Of a DNA stretch of 64,000 nucleotides, positions 42,685-51,124 are shown piece by piece. The stretch is from SCGC-AAA076-P13 sp963926355 (GTDB taxonomy: Bacteria > Pseudomonadota > Gammaproteobacteria > Magnimaribacterales > D2472). The notes under the pieces are model-generated. The model saw nothing but the letters and a program-made list of their open reading frames with translations. It had not been told where the DNA came from and made no database searches. The position numbers and the translations under genes were made by a program. The stretch is from assembly GCA_963926355.1 (NCBI GenBank), contig CAWUWW010000001.1, positions 254,044 through 318,043 of the forward strand, in the 5' to 3' direction. Position 1 is the stretch's first letter, and the number at the start of each line of letters is the position of its first letter.

Positions 42685-43598
42685 TGGATATTAGATTCCA
42701 GTTCATGAAATACCGAAGAATGGCTGCTATTGCATCCATTGCTATTTTTACTATATCGGTTCTCTCTCTTGGATTTAGAGGCCTTAGCCTTGGCTTGGAC
42801 TTCAGTGGCGGTACCTTGGTTGAGGTTAGCTATGAAACTCCTGTAAATCTTGAGGTTATTAGAAATACTTTAATAGACAATGGTTACGATGATTCACAGG
42901 TTGTTAACTTTGGATCCAATCTTGACGTTCTTATTAAGGTTGCAGATCAAAACGGAAATAGTTCTATCGGCGACAATATTTTTAAAATCCTTGAAGCCGA
43001 AGGCTTTAAAGGCGAACTTAAAAGAGTTGAGTTTGTTGGCCCTCAGGTTGGTGCCGAGCTCAGAGACCAAGGCGGTCTTGGAATGCTTGTAGCCCTTTTT
43101 ATGATTTTATTTTACGTAGCCTTTAGATTTCAGTACAAGTTTGCCTTAGGTGCGGTAGTGGCACTGGGTCATGATGTTGTTATTATTCTTGGCCTATTTT
43201 CTATCTTTGCTTGGGATTTTGACCTAACAGTTTTAGCAGCTCTCCTAGCTGTTATTGGCTATTCACTGAACGACACCATTGTTGTTTCAGATAGGATAAG
43301 AGAAAACTTCAGAACAGAAAGAGTTATGGAGCCTGAGGAAATGATAGACCTTTCACTCAACCAGACCCTAGGAAGAACCGTAGTTACTTCATTAACTACT
43401 TTATTGGTTCTATTTGCTCTATTTATATTTGGTGGGGAGATGATCAAAGGCTTTAGTTTAGCCTTGATACTAGGCGTCCTTGTTGGTACCTATTCTTCCA
43501 TCTATGTCGTGGCTAACATGCTAATGTCATTAACTCTTACCCAAGAGGATTTAGCGATTCCAGAGCCAGAAGGCGCTGATCTTGATGAACTTCCTTAG
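42684..43598 (+). CDS. secF: Protein translocase subunit SecF
   Basis: Partner of SecD with six helices. The motif SLGLDFSGGTLVEVSYE lies at about residues 29-45, and VIGYSLNDTIVVSDRIREN (about 191-209) is the conserved SecF motif. Length (304 residues) is typical. Its start is coupled to secD, and its stop shares 4 bases with the convergent suhB-like gene. Confidence 0.96.
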   Translation: MDIRFQFMKYRRMAAIASIAIFTISVLSLGFRGLSLGLDFSGGTLVEVSYETPVNLEVIRNTLIDNGYDDSQVVNFGSNLDVLIKVADQNGNSSIGDNIFKILEAEGFKGELKRVEFVGPQVGAELRDQGGLGMLVALFMILFYVAFRFQYKFALGAVVALGHDVVIILGLFSIFAWDFDLTVLAALLAVIGYSLNDTIVVSDRIRENFRTERVMEPEEMIDLSLNQTLGRTVVTSLTTLLVLFALFIFGGEMIKGFSLALILGVLVGTYSSIYVVANMLMSLTLTQEDLAIPEPEGADLDELP

Positions 43599-44392
43599 TC
43601 TTTAAAGTAAGGTTTTACAGATTTTAAGATAGATTTATATACCTTAGGTGTAGAACATACGAAATGGTCACTCTCTAGGTATTTAGGGTCGCCGTTAAAG
43701 TTACTTATCAAAGCACCAGATTCCTGAGCAATCAACAAGCCTGCAGCAACATCCCAAAGCTTAACGCCGTGAGCCCACATACCATCAAGCCTTCCTGTAG
43801 AAATATAAGCTAGATCAAGAGCAATGGACCCAGAGTTTCTTATAGCAAGATCTTGGTTTGCTAACTCTTTGTATGTTTGGTTGAAGTCATAGTTGTATTC
43901 TTTAGGAGCTTCTTTAGTCGTTGAGTAGGCAAGAATAGAATCTTTCAAACCGTTCTGTTTACTCACTCTTATTTTACCGTTGTTAAGGTCGCCACCAGAT
44001 CCTCTAGATGCTGAAAACTCCTCTCTTCTTATCGGATCAATAATTACAGCTGTCGTAGGTACTTTATCTATAAGTGAGCAAAGGGATAGTGCAAAGTGAG
44101 GATATCCGTTTATGAAATTGACCTCTCCGTCAATTGCTTTGAGAACCCAAGTTATATTTGAGTTATTTATTTCTTCGCCAGTCATTGAACCTAGAAAATT
44201 ATCTTCAGGGTAGAACCGTCTTATTTCCTCGATAACCATCTCTTCAACTCTTCGTATTATTGCCTCAAGATAACCCTCTGGACCGCCCTTGGAGACATCA
44301 AGACTGTGAACTTTCTTCACAGCAAACTCAAGCTCGTTAGCACCTTTTCTGGCCGCGAGTTGGTTTACATTTAATAAAGCTGGTATAGACAT
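43595..44392 (-). CDS. suhB: SuhB-like inositol monophosphatase homologue lacking metal ligands
   Basis: Fold and length (265 residues) are those of SuhB, the E. coli inositol phosphatase that also acts in rRNA antitermination. The usual metal motif IDPLDGT reads LKAIDGE here (residues 84-90): the first Asp is Lys85 and the Thr is Glu90. The upstream Asp of the NVD motif also seems replaced (AIIRRVE). The Glu region (GEEI) and LWDVAAGLLIAQESGA are kept. Phosphatase activity is therefore doubtful, and an antitermination role is the better guess. It is divergent from trmJ. Confidence 0.8.
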   Translation of the reverse strand: MSIPALLNVNQLAARKGANELEFAVKKVHSLDVSKGGPEGYLEAIIRRVEEMVIEEIRRFYPEDNFLGSMTGEEINNSNITWVLKAIDGEVNFINGYPHFALSLCSLIDKVPTTAVIIDPIRREEFSASRGSGGDLNNGKIRVSKQNGLKDSILAYSTTKEAPKEYNYDFNQTYKELANQDLAIRNSGSIALDLAYISTGRLDGMWAHGVKLWDVAAGLLIAQESGALISNFNGDPKYLESDHFVCSTPKVYKSILKSVKPYFKD

Positions 44393-44427
44393 GTCGCTAT
44401 TGTAATGGAAATGGAGATAATAGTGCC

Positions 44428-45153
44428 ATGAGTTTGAAAAGTAATTTAATAAACATTGTTTTGATCGAAACCTCTCATCCAGGAAACATAGGCTCTGTTG
44501 CTCGAGCCATGAAAACTATGGGTCTTTCAAGACTTTCATTGGTAAACCCTAGAAAATATCCTTCGCCTGAGGCTGAAGCTCTTTCAGGAAATGCTGAGGA
44601 TGTCCTGGCAAACGCAACCGTTTATAGTTCAATAGAAGAGGCTATAAAAGATAGCACCTTTGTTTATGCAACCTCGTCGAGGAATAGAACAATCCAATGG
44701 CCAACAGTAAACGCAGAGGAGGGCGCCTCAATAATCTGTGATCAAATTCATAGCGATAAAGAGATATCTATTTTGTTTGGCAGAGAGGACAGAGGGTTAA
44801 CAAACGAAGAACTCCAATTAGCAAACACTCATATTGAAATACCAGCGAATCCTGAGTACCCAGTTTTAAACTTAGCTATGTCAGCGCAGATAGTGGCCTA
44901 TGAAATTCTCAAGGCATCTACTAATACAGAATCAAGAGAGTGGCAGGATTATCCGGAAGTAGATTCAGAGAACCTGCAAATGCTTATTGATCACTTTATT
45001 GAAACTGCGGTCAGCATAGATGTTATTCGTAAAGACAGGCCAAAGAAGATTATTTCCAGAATTAAGCGCATGTTTACCAGACTTCATCCCGATGAAATGG
45101 AGACCAGTTTTATGAGAGGCTTCCTCTCAGCGATAAATAAGAAAATTAAATAG
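44428..45153 (+). CDS. trmJ: tRNA (cytidine/uridine-2'-O-)-methyltransferase TrmJ
   Basis: SPOUT methyltransferase modifying position 32 of tRNAs. The N-terminus reads IVLIETSHPGNIGSVARAMK (residues 11-30), typical of TrmJ. The knot motifs LFGREDRGLTNEEL and IPANPEYPVLNLAMSAQIVA follow, and a C-terminal helical extension holds RIKRMFTRLHPDEMETSFMR. It has 241 residues, normal size. tRNA-Glu lies 52 bases downstream. Confidence 0.93.
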   Translation: MSLKSNLINIVLIETSHPGNIGSVARAMKTMGLSRLSLVNPRKYPSPEAEALSGNAEDVLANATVYSSIEEAIKDSTFVYATSSRNRTIQWPTVNAEEGASIICDQIHSDKEISILFGREDRGLTNEELQLANTHIEIPANPEYPVLNLAMSAQIVAYEILKASTNTESREWQDYPEVDSENLQMLIDHFIETAVSIDVIRKDRPKKIISRIKRMFTRLHPDEMETSFMRGFLSAINKKIK

Positions 45154-45205
45154 TTTTATCTCTTTGCTAATTGGTTTTGATTCCATATAATACGCTTCGC
45201 ATCTA

Positions 45206-45281
45206 GTCCCGTTCGTCTAGAGGCCTAGGACACCGGGTTTTCATCTCGGCAACAGGGGTTCGACTCCCCTACGGGATACCA
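45206..45281 (+). tRNA. tRNA-Glu (anticodon TTC)
   Basis: Acceptor GTCCCGT/ACGGGAT, anticodon stem around TTTTCAT, T-arm AGGGG/CCCCT with TTCGACT, and an encoded CCA. A TATAAT -10 at 45186-45191 lies 14 bases upstream. The gene has its own terminator and adjoins a repeat cluster typical of an integration site. Confidence 0.95.
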
Positions 45282-45292
45282 TCTTTCTAAGA

Positions 45293-45315
45293 AGCCTACA
45301 TTAGTGGGCTTTTTT
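45293..45315 (+). terminator. Intrinsic terminator of tRNA-Glu
   Basis: Stem AGCCTAC with GTGGGCT (one G-U pair), a 4-base loop and a T-run, 11 bases after the tRNA end. Confidence 0.75.
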
Positions 45316-45333
45316 ATGCCTTTAAGAAAAAAA

Positions 45334-45420
45334 TGTACCTACATTGCTACCGCTTTGTACCCACATGTTTAACTAAATAAAGTACCTACATTTCATTTTA
45401 TTTGTACCTAATTTGTACCT
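45334..45420. repeat. GTACC direct-repeat cluster next to tRNA-Glu
   Basis: Within 87 bases there are five copies of a GTACC-based element: TGTACCTACATT (45334-45345), TTTGTACCCACATG (45354-45367), AGTACCTACATTT (45381-45393), TTTGTACCTA (45401-45410) and TTTGTACCT (45412-45420). A sixth GTACC occurs at 45456. Such arrays beside a tRNA 3' end resemble integrase arm-binding sites of genomic islands. No integrase gene is present. The rest of the 45316-45537 spacer has only a GGGCAG/CTGCCC hairpin (45502-45521) of unclear role. Confidence 0.5.
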
Positions 45421-45537
45421 TTTTCATATTTCTATTTCCATAGGGGTGGGCAGGAGTACCATCGGGGTGGATGGTTTTTTCATAGATTGCCTTCTTATGA
45501 AGGGCAGCATTTTAACTGCCCAGTCTTTTGATATTAG

Positions 45538-45882
45538 TTACTCTTTGTTTTTACAGTTCATTGGCAAAGCTCTTTCAATAGCTATCACCTCACCTTTTAC
45601 TTGAGCTAAATCACCTTCAACTGCAGCACCAGTAATTTTTGAAATTGGCACAGCAAACAAAAAGACTCCCCATGAATCTTGTCTGGCAGCTTTATCTTGA
45701 GCTTCCGAAAGAGTTGTTAGGTCGCTTCTTTTTTGACTTAATAGTGTTGTTGTCTCTTCGCATGTAAGGCTTGTATATTCTGATGAGCTAACAGACATAG
45801 GAGCAACTCCACTTGCTCTTGTAGCGCATGATGATATGACAATTACTGAAAGTGTCAGAAGGGTTAAGTTTTTTGTATTCAT
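45538..45882 (-). CDS. Small lipoprotein (114 residues)
   Basis: The signal peptide ends in the lipobox VISSC (Cys at about residue 19). The mature part is largely helical, with QKRSDLTTLSEAQDKAARQD and a short hydrophobic stretch (GVFLFAVPIS). I chose the ATG at 45882, preceded by AAAGG; an in-frame ATG at 45969 would place a second hydrophobic segment ahead of a perfect signal peptide and overlap the iterons. Similar small lipoproteins often accompany stress regulons. Divergent from the MarR-like gene. Confidence 0.75.
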   Translation of the reverse strand: MNTKNLTLLTLSVIVISSCATRASGVAPMSVSSSEYTSLTCEETTTLLSQKRSDLTTLSEAQDKAARQDSWGVFLFAVPISKITGAAVEGDLAQVKGEVIAIERALPMNCKNKE

Positions 45883-45956
45883 AGTATTTACCTTTAGATG
45901 TATATAGATATTTAATATCACACAGATACAGAGTAATGATTGCTTATAACGCCTAC

Positions 45957-45998
45957 TTAAAAGTACCATATTAAAAGTACGGTATTAAAAGTACTTTT
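45957..45998. promoter_or_regulatory. Three 14-base iterons between lipoprotein and MarR-like genes
   Basis: TTAAAAGTAC occurs three times at exact 14-base spacing (45957-45966, 45971-45980, 45985-45994). The last copy extends into the perfect palindrome AAAAGTACTTTT (45987-45998). The array sits in the shared upstream region of the two divergent genes and is a good candidate operator for the MarR-like regulator. Confidence 0.6.
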
Positions 45999-46047
45999 AT
46001 ATCTATTTTTTGGTACTATTTATATAAATAAAATTAAAACATACATT

Positions 46048-46335
46048 TTGACTAATGAAAATTTAATAGATATATACACTAATAAGACATCCGATTCCTT
46101 GGACATGGGTGCTTTAATCTTGATGCAGGAATTACAAAAAAGTTCTTTAATCTGTATGGATGATATTAAATTGCTTTTAAAGATTTCCAATACAAAGCTT
46201 AAAAAGATAATAAATCAGATTAGTTCAAAGGATTTTATTTTAATTACAAAAGACCCTAAAGATGGAAGAAGAAAACTTGTAAAACTTTCCACAAACGGTG
46301 AAAAATTTATATCTGAATTTAATTACCCATCCTAA
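46048..46335 (+). CDS. Small MarR-like winged-helix regulator
   Basis: 95 residues. The winged helix is visible: MDDIKLLLKISNTKLKKIIN as the helix-turn-helix and DPKDGRRKLVKLSTNGEKFI as the wing and last helix, the pattern of MarR proteins. It is shorter than most MarR proteins (about 140) and may lack the full dimerisation helices. Translation starts at TTG; no ATG or GTG lies suitably in frame. Iterons lie just upstream, suggesting autoregulation. Confidence 0.7.
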   Translation: MTNENLIDIYTNKTSDSLDMGALILMQELQKSSLICMDDIKLLLKISNTKLKKIINQISSKDFILITKDPKDGRRKLVKLSTNGEKFISEFNYPS

Positions 46336-46379
46336 ACAATGTATTTTATTTTGACAAATGGTTATGGCATTATTGAAGG

Positions 46380-46454
46380 ATGAAAAAACTCCTAGCTCCA
46401 TTACTTCTATTTGGGATTGTTGGTTGTTCAACTACTGGCAGTGGCGGATGTTAA
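46380..46454 (+). CDS. Tiny lipoprotein (24 residues)
   Basis: The frame encodes a signal peptide (MKKLLAPLLLFGIVGC) with the lipobox GIVGC and a mature lipopeptide of only nine residues, CSTTGSGGC. GAAGG lies next to the ATG. Its TAA overlaps the convergent quinone-oxidoreductase stop by 4 bases (TTAA), the same arrangement seen at four other convergent pairs here. It could instead be the stump of a longer lost lipoprotein. Confidence 0.45.
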   Translation: MKKLLAPLLLFGIVGCSTTGSGGC

Positions 46455-47449
46455 GCTGAATGATCATCTATCTTGACGATAACACATCCCCCAAAACCAC
46501 CCTTCTCAATAAGTTGGTGAGATTCTGCAACTCTTTCTAGAGGAACGATATGAGCAATTCTATGTTGGAGCTTTTCTTGTTCTAATGCTTTGTTGATATC
46601 ATGAATGGCCTGGAGTTTAGCTGATTCTGGCATGGCATATACAATTACCATTCGAAGGGTTATGTCCATAAACATCATGCGGATAAATGGGAGTTGGGGC
46701 TCCTTTACAACTGTTGATGAATAGGTTGCAATGACTCCATTAGTGGCAATGCATTCAAGAACCTCAGGCAAATTCATGCCAAATTCCACATCAATAACTC
46801 GATTAATTTTTTCGCCGCCCGTAGCCTCTAATACTTGCTTTGACCAGTTTGAATCTCGGTGATTGACCACTGCACTTGCCCCTAGACTTAAGCAGAGTGC
46901 GCGATCCTCAGGATTGCTAGCTGTGGCAATTACCTTGGCCCCTGCTATTTTTGCCCACTGTATGGCGTAATAACCGACCCTACCAGCACCACCAGTAACT
47001 AATACCGTTTGATTAACAATATCGCCATCTGAAAAAACACACCTATGTGCCGTCATCACGGGAATGCCTAGGCAAGCGCCAACATGAAAATCAGTATTAT
47101 CTGGCAACTTAACTGCTCGAGTAGAATCTAAAGCAATATATTCAGCAGCTGTGCCCAGCAAGCGCCCATATTGAGCCTGATACACCCAAACTCGCTCGCC
47201 AACACGATTAATGTCGACTCCTTCACCTACGGATTCGATAACACCAGCTCCATCGCTGTGAGGAATGACCAAACCATTATCAAGAAGATTGGAAAATGCC
47301 CCAGCTCTTTTTTTCACATCCGAAGGGTTCACGCCACTGGTAGATAGTTTAATTAACACTTCTCCATGGTTCGCACTAGGCTTTGGTTGAGTGCCAATTT
47401 GTATCACATCTTTGGCTGACCCAAATGAATTAAACCAGGTCGCTTTCAT
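46451..47449 (-). CDS. NADPH:quinone oxidoreductase-like (MDR zinc-free family)
   Basis: Medium-chain dehydrogenase/reductase of the zeta-crystallin type (332 residues). N-terminal GroES-like domain with SGVNPSDVKKRAG and HSDGAGVIESVGEGV; Rossmann domain with GGAGRVGYYAIQWAKIAGAK. No zinc-binding cysteine cluster is seen. It reduces quinones or enones with NADPH, but the substrate is unknown. G+C is visibly higher than in the core genes. It shares a strand with an SDR gene 40 bases upstream. Confidence 0.88.
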   Translation of the reverse strand: MKATWFNSFGSAKDVIQIGTQPKPSANHGEVLIKLSTSGVNPSDVKKRAGAFSNLLDNGLVIPHSDGAGVIESVGEGVDINRVGERVWVYQAQYGRLLGTAAEYIALDSTRAVKLPDNTDFHVGACLGIPVMTAHRCVFSDGDIVNQTVLVTGGAGRVGYYAIQWAKIAGAKVIATASNPEDRALCLSLGASAVVNHRDSNWSKQVLEATGGEKINRVIDVEFGMNLPEVLECIATNGVIATYSSTVVKEPQLPFIRMMFMDITLRMVIVYAMPESAKLQAIHDINKALEQEKLQHRIAHIVPLERVAESHQLIEKGGFGGCVIVKIDDHSA

Positions 47450-47489
47450 AACAATCTCCTAAAATATAAATGTGTTTAATAATTATTTC

Positions 47490-48266
47490 TTACAGCCAGT
47501 TTGATAGTCCTTCAGTGTGGCCATCGATAGGAATTGCCTGACCTGAAATATGTTTAGCAGAATCTGAGCATAAAAAAATAACCGTCTGAGCAATATCCTC
47601 CGCCTCAATAAAGACACGCATAGAATTTTGTCTTTGATATACATCACGAATTGATTCTGTTGAAACATTTCGTTCTTTAGCATCTTTAATAATCACACTG
47701 TCAATACGAGGTCCATGCACGCTGCCTGGACAAATAGCATTAACACGAACTCCAAAAGGCCCCATTTCCATAGCCCAAGTTTTAGTCAACCCAATAATAG
47801 CCCATTTTGAGGCAACGTAAGGTGATCTCAGAGGGCAACCAAATAATGCTGCATTTGAAGCCATATTAATCATTACTCCTTTGGATTCTTTTAACAGTGG
47901 AACTGCTTTGCGAGTAACATAAAAGATGCTATTAAGATTAATGTTTATTGTCTGATCCCAATCAGCAGAATCAATATTTTCAACCAAAGCTGTGGGCCCT
48001 GATACCCCTAAATTATTTATTAAAACATCAAGTGCTCCATGCAAGCGGTTTAAATCTTCAAAAACTTGATCGACTTGATCAATGTCTGATATATCTGCCA
48101 AGGTTGATGTTATTGCTGGAATCTCAAGGGCTAGCTTTGCGATCGCTTGAGATGAAATATCACAAATATGCACCCGAGCTCCAGCCGCCAAAAAAGCTTT
48201 GGCAATGACAAGACCAATTCCTGAGGCGCCAGCCGTAACTAAGACGCTGGGTATTTTTTTAGTCAT
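47490..48266 (-). CDS. Short-chain dehydrogenase/reductase
   Basis: Classical SDR (258 residues). The cofactor motif is TAGASGIGLVIAKAFLAAGA; NNLGVSG takes the place of NNAG. The catalytic Ser is in MASNAALFG and YxxxK in YVASKWAIIGLTKTWAMEMG. The C-terminal SGQAIPIDGHTEGLSNW is typical of 3-oxoacyl or polyol dehydrogenases. It probably forms an operon with the quinone-oxidoreductase-like gene and shares its higher G+C. Confidence 0.88.
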   Translation of the reverse strand: MTKKIPSVLVTAGASGIGLVIAKAFLAAGARVHICDISSQAIAKLALEIPAITSTLADISDIDQVDQVFEDLNRLHGALDVLINNLGVSGPTALVENIDSADWDQTININLNSIFYVTRKAVPLLKESKGVMINMASNAALFGCPLRSPYVASKWAIIGLTKTWAMEMGPFGVRVNAICPGSVHGPRIDSVIIKDAKERNVSTESIRDVYQRQNSMRVFIEAEDIAQTVIFLCSDSAKHISGQAIPIDGHTEGLSNWL

Positions 48267-48429
48267 GTAGCTAGTTTAAAGGATTTCTAATGAACTGACA
48301 TCACAAAATTTAACTCAATCTAACTCATCTCCCTCAAACAGATTCAGGTACAAAAGTGAGATGGCATTAAGTTATATAGGTTTAATCTAATCAACTATCA
48401 ACTCAAAATTATGAAAATATATTTTTAAA

Positions 48430-49908
48430 TTATTTATCTGCCGATGCATGTTTAACTGAGTAAATCATCATTGCTAAAAATATTCCAAGCAGGGGGATAG
48501 AGCAAAGTAATAAGATATTTTTTGTTACCTCCAGCCCATCGACCACTAGAAATAACGCAGGCTGAATAACCAAGATGAGCGCAAAAATAATTCTTATAAA
48601 TACATCAGGTGAATGACTCATTGATTTCATTGAAGAGGAAGCTAAAACATAAACACATGAATCATAGGTGGTGCATAGGAAAATAATCATCACTATTCCA
48701 TAGAGAATAAGAGGAAGATTTCCACCTGGCAATGTTTCAAGAATTTGTATAATCGCTTGATTGGATTCCCCATTACCAATTAGCTGAGGAATATCAAGGA
48801 TGTTATTTTCATAAAGGATAAATGAATAGTTGCCCAGAATCATAAAGTGAAGCATGCATCCAATAGCGCCTATAAAAATTGTTCCAAGGATTAGTTGTCT
48901 AAGCGTTTTCCCGTTCGAAATATTAACAATAAATGCACCGACAAAAGGAGCCAAAGCCATCCACCATGCCCAGTAGAAGACAGTCCAGTTTTGTACGAAG
49001 CTATCGCCTGTGTAGGTGCTCATTCGTATAAAATATGTAACAAGTATTCCTAATGACTCCAGCGAATAATGAAAAATTTGTTGGGTGGGACCAAAGACTA
49101 AAACAAATATTAAAAGATTTACAATTAAAAAAATGTTTACTTGGCTGAGTCTTTTAATACCCTTGTTTAAACCAAGCGCTACACTGGTGGTGAAGATTGC
49201 AAGACACAGCAATAAAATTGCTCCCTCAAACCATGGAGTTGCCTCAATGCTTAAAACCGAAGAAAAGATTTGTGCAATTAAAGGGAAGGATAGCCCTATG
49301 GCAATGCCTGCTCCAGAAATTATGCTGAGGATAAAGATAAGATCTAGAAGCCACCCAAATAACCTAAGTAAGTTAGATTGAGTCTGATGAAAAAAGATCC
49401 CACTGAATGTTAACTTGCTATCAGGATTTTTATTTAAACTGATTGCAAATGCAAGAGCGGGCAGGCAAAAAATTGCCCACCCAGTAAGACCCCAATGAAA
49501 ATTAGAGTAGGTTCTTGCGAATGCAAAGTGTTCTTGAGAAAAATTTTCTAGTCCAAAGGGAGGCTCATTTAAATAATAAGCCCACTCTATGGGTGACCAG
49601 AACATGATTGAAGCACCCATCCCGGCTGCAAAGAGCATCATGATCCAAGTGAAGAAGGGGTATTCATCTTTTGCCTTTAACTTTATTGTGATGGCACCTT
49701 TTTTGGATAAAGCAAACATTAATAAGAATGCTACTAATAATAAGCTTCCATATTGAAAGGCACTTTCAAAAAATTTTGCAGCCAGCTGATAAAGGGAATT
49801 GAGCTGCATTGCAGATAATTCAGGATTGATTAACACATAGGAGCTGATGCTTAATGAGATAATAATCGTCATTGCGATGAGTGAAATATTCCATTTGTCT
49901 GTCTTCAT
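48430..49908 (-). CDS. BCCT-family transporter (betaine/choline/carnitine/DMSP type)
   Basis: Secondary carrier with twelve helices (492 residues). BCCT hallmarks are GASIMFWSPIEWAYYLNEPP (about residues 97-116) and NWTVFYWAWWMALAPFVGAF. The tryptophan box that binds trimethylammonium compounds lies in the second motif. In marine bacteria such carriers import glycine betaine, choline, carnitine or DMSP; the exact substrate cannot be read. It is separated from neighbours by more than 100 bases on both sides. Confidence 0.92.
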   Translation of the reverse strand: MKTDKWNISLIAMTIIISLSISSYVLINPELSAMQLNSLYQLAAKFFESAFQYGSLLLVAFLLMFALSKKGAITIKLKAKDEYPFFTWIMMLFAAGMGASIMFWSPIEWAYYLNEPPFGLENFSQEHFAFARTYSNFHWGLTGWAIFCLPALAFAISLNKNPDSKLTFSGIFFHQTQSNLLRLFGWLLDLIFILSIISGAGIAIGLSFPLIAQIFSSVLSIEATPWFEGAILLLCLAIFTTSVALGLNKGIKRLSQVNIFLIVNLLIFVLVFGPTQQIFHYSLESLGILVTYFIRMSTYTGDSFVQNWTVFYWAWWMALAPFVGAFIVNISNGKTLRQLILGTIFIGAIGCMLHFMILGNYSFILYENNILDIPQLIGNGESNQAIIQILETLPGGNLPLILYGIVMIIFLCTTYDSCVYVLASSSMKSMSHSPDVFIRIIFALILVIQPALFLVVDGLEVTKNILLLCSIPLLGIFLAMMIYSVKHASADK

Positions 49909-50019
49909 TTTATATAGAGTAAGGTTTGTAGGAGATATTACGGAATGCTTGGTAATTTATCTTAGCATTTATGAGAAATGCATGGGAAAGTATTATTTAA
50001 TCTAAAAGTTATGAGACGA

Positions 50020-50982
50020 TCATAGCCATTTATTTTTCTTAAAGTAGCTAAGAAGACACAATGCAACTAGAGCCATTACCCCAATTAAAATAAAATACGC
50101 ATAAGGGTTGTGAAGCTCCGGCATGTTATCAAAGTTCATTCCATAGACCCCAGCTAAAAATCCTAAGGGTACAAAAATAGAAGTAACCACGGTAAGAATT
50201 TTCATAGTCTCATTAAGCTTGTGAGAAGTTAATGAAATATGGCCGTCAATCAGGTCGCCGGCCACATCGTAATACAGTCCGGATAAGCTGTTGAGGCGCT
50301 CAAACTTTTCAGAGACATCAATAACAGAATGCATGGCCTCTTTATGCTTGCCTCCTTCCTCTTTAAGGTGAACTAGCAGTTGTGTGAAAACTCTATCGTG
50401 ATAGCTATGCAGTCGTTTTAATTTGCGAAGAGAAGTTTTGTGATTAATCAGATTACGAAGTATTTCATCATCTGGTGAGCTGATAAGCCTTTCCTCATAA
50501 TCTGATAGGGTTGGCTCAAAATTTAATAATAGGTCTATATAGTGCAATCCCATATCGTTAGCAATTGATGAAAATAAAACCATGGCTCCTTGTTTTATGG
50601 TTTTCTCAAGCCTGGGATTTTCATGCCATTGAGATATAGCTTTTGAATTATTATCATGACGCGTTATTAAAAAATTATCTCCAATAAAAAAAGCAACCTG
50701 TTCTGAGGCAAAAGCAAGGTCACTATCATTCGAGCTAAGCTCACGCATCAAGACAAATGATTGATCTTCGAAATGTTCAGTTTTAGGAGGATGGCGTAAA
50801 CGACGAGCATCTTTAATGGTAAGGGGATGAGAGGCAAATTGTTTAAAAATAACCTCTTCTATTTCGACTGGCTCAGCTTCAATATCAACCCAAATGGAGG
50901 AGTTATTGTCTAAGGGTAAATTAATAAGCTCTTCCCCGCCAACTGAAAGCTTATCTCCATCGTAAAGAAAGACTTTTAACAT
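50020..50982 (-). CDS. CorA-family divalent cation transporter
   Basis: Magnesium or related divalent-cation channel (320 residues). The GMN selectivity motif is in GVYGMNFDNMPELHNPY near the C-terminus, between two helices (LTVVTSIFVPLGFLAGVYG and YFILIGVMALVALCLLSYF). The N-terminal cytoplasmic funnel includes LPLDNNSSIWVDIEAEPVEI. Members include CorA (Mg, Co) and ZntB (Zn); these cannot be separated here. Confidence 0.92.
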   Translation of the reverse strand: MLKVFLYDGDKLSVGGEELINLPLDNNSSIWVDIEAEPVEIEEVIFKQFASHPLTIKDARRLRHPPKTEHFEDQSFVLMRELSSNDSDLAFASEQVAFFIGDNFLITRHDNNSKAISQWHENPRLEKTIKQGAMVLFSSIANDMGLHYIDLLLNFEPTLSDYEERLISSPDDEILRNLINHKTSLRKLKRLHSYHDRVFTQLLVHLKEEGGKHKEAMHSVIDVSEKFERLNSLSGLYYDVAGDLIDGHISLTSHKLNETMKILTVVTSIFVPLGFLAGVYGMNFDNMPELHNPYAYFILIGVMALVALCLLSYFKKNKWL

Positions 50983-51124
50983 ATGTAACTACCTTTAAGC
51001 GTTATGTAAATATTAGATATTAATTCTATAATTGTAATGTATGCCCCTTTAAATTTGATAGCCCTTTTGTTTTATATTTATATCCTTGATAGGCTGAAGT
51101 ATTTCATTGTTTATAAGTGTATCT

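Noticed and set aside
46351..46373. TTGACA before the 24-residue lipoprotein as a promoter
   Set aside because: No acceptable -10 element at 16-18 bases spacing.
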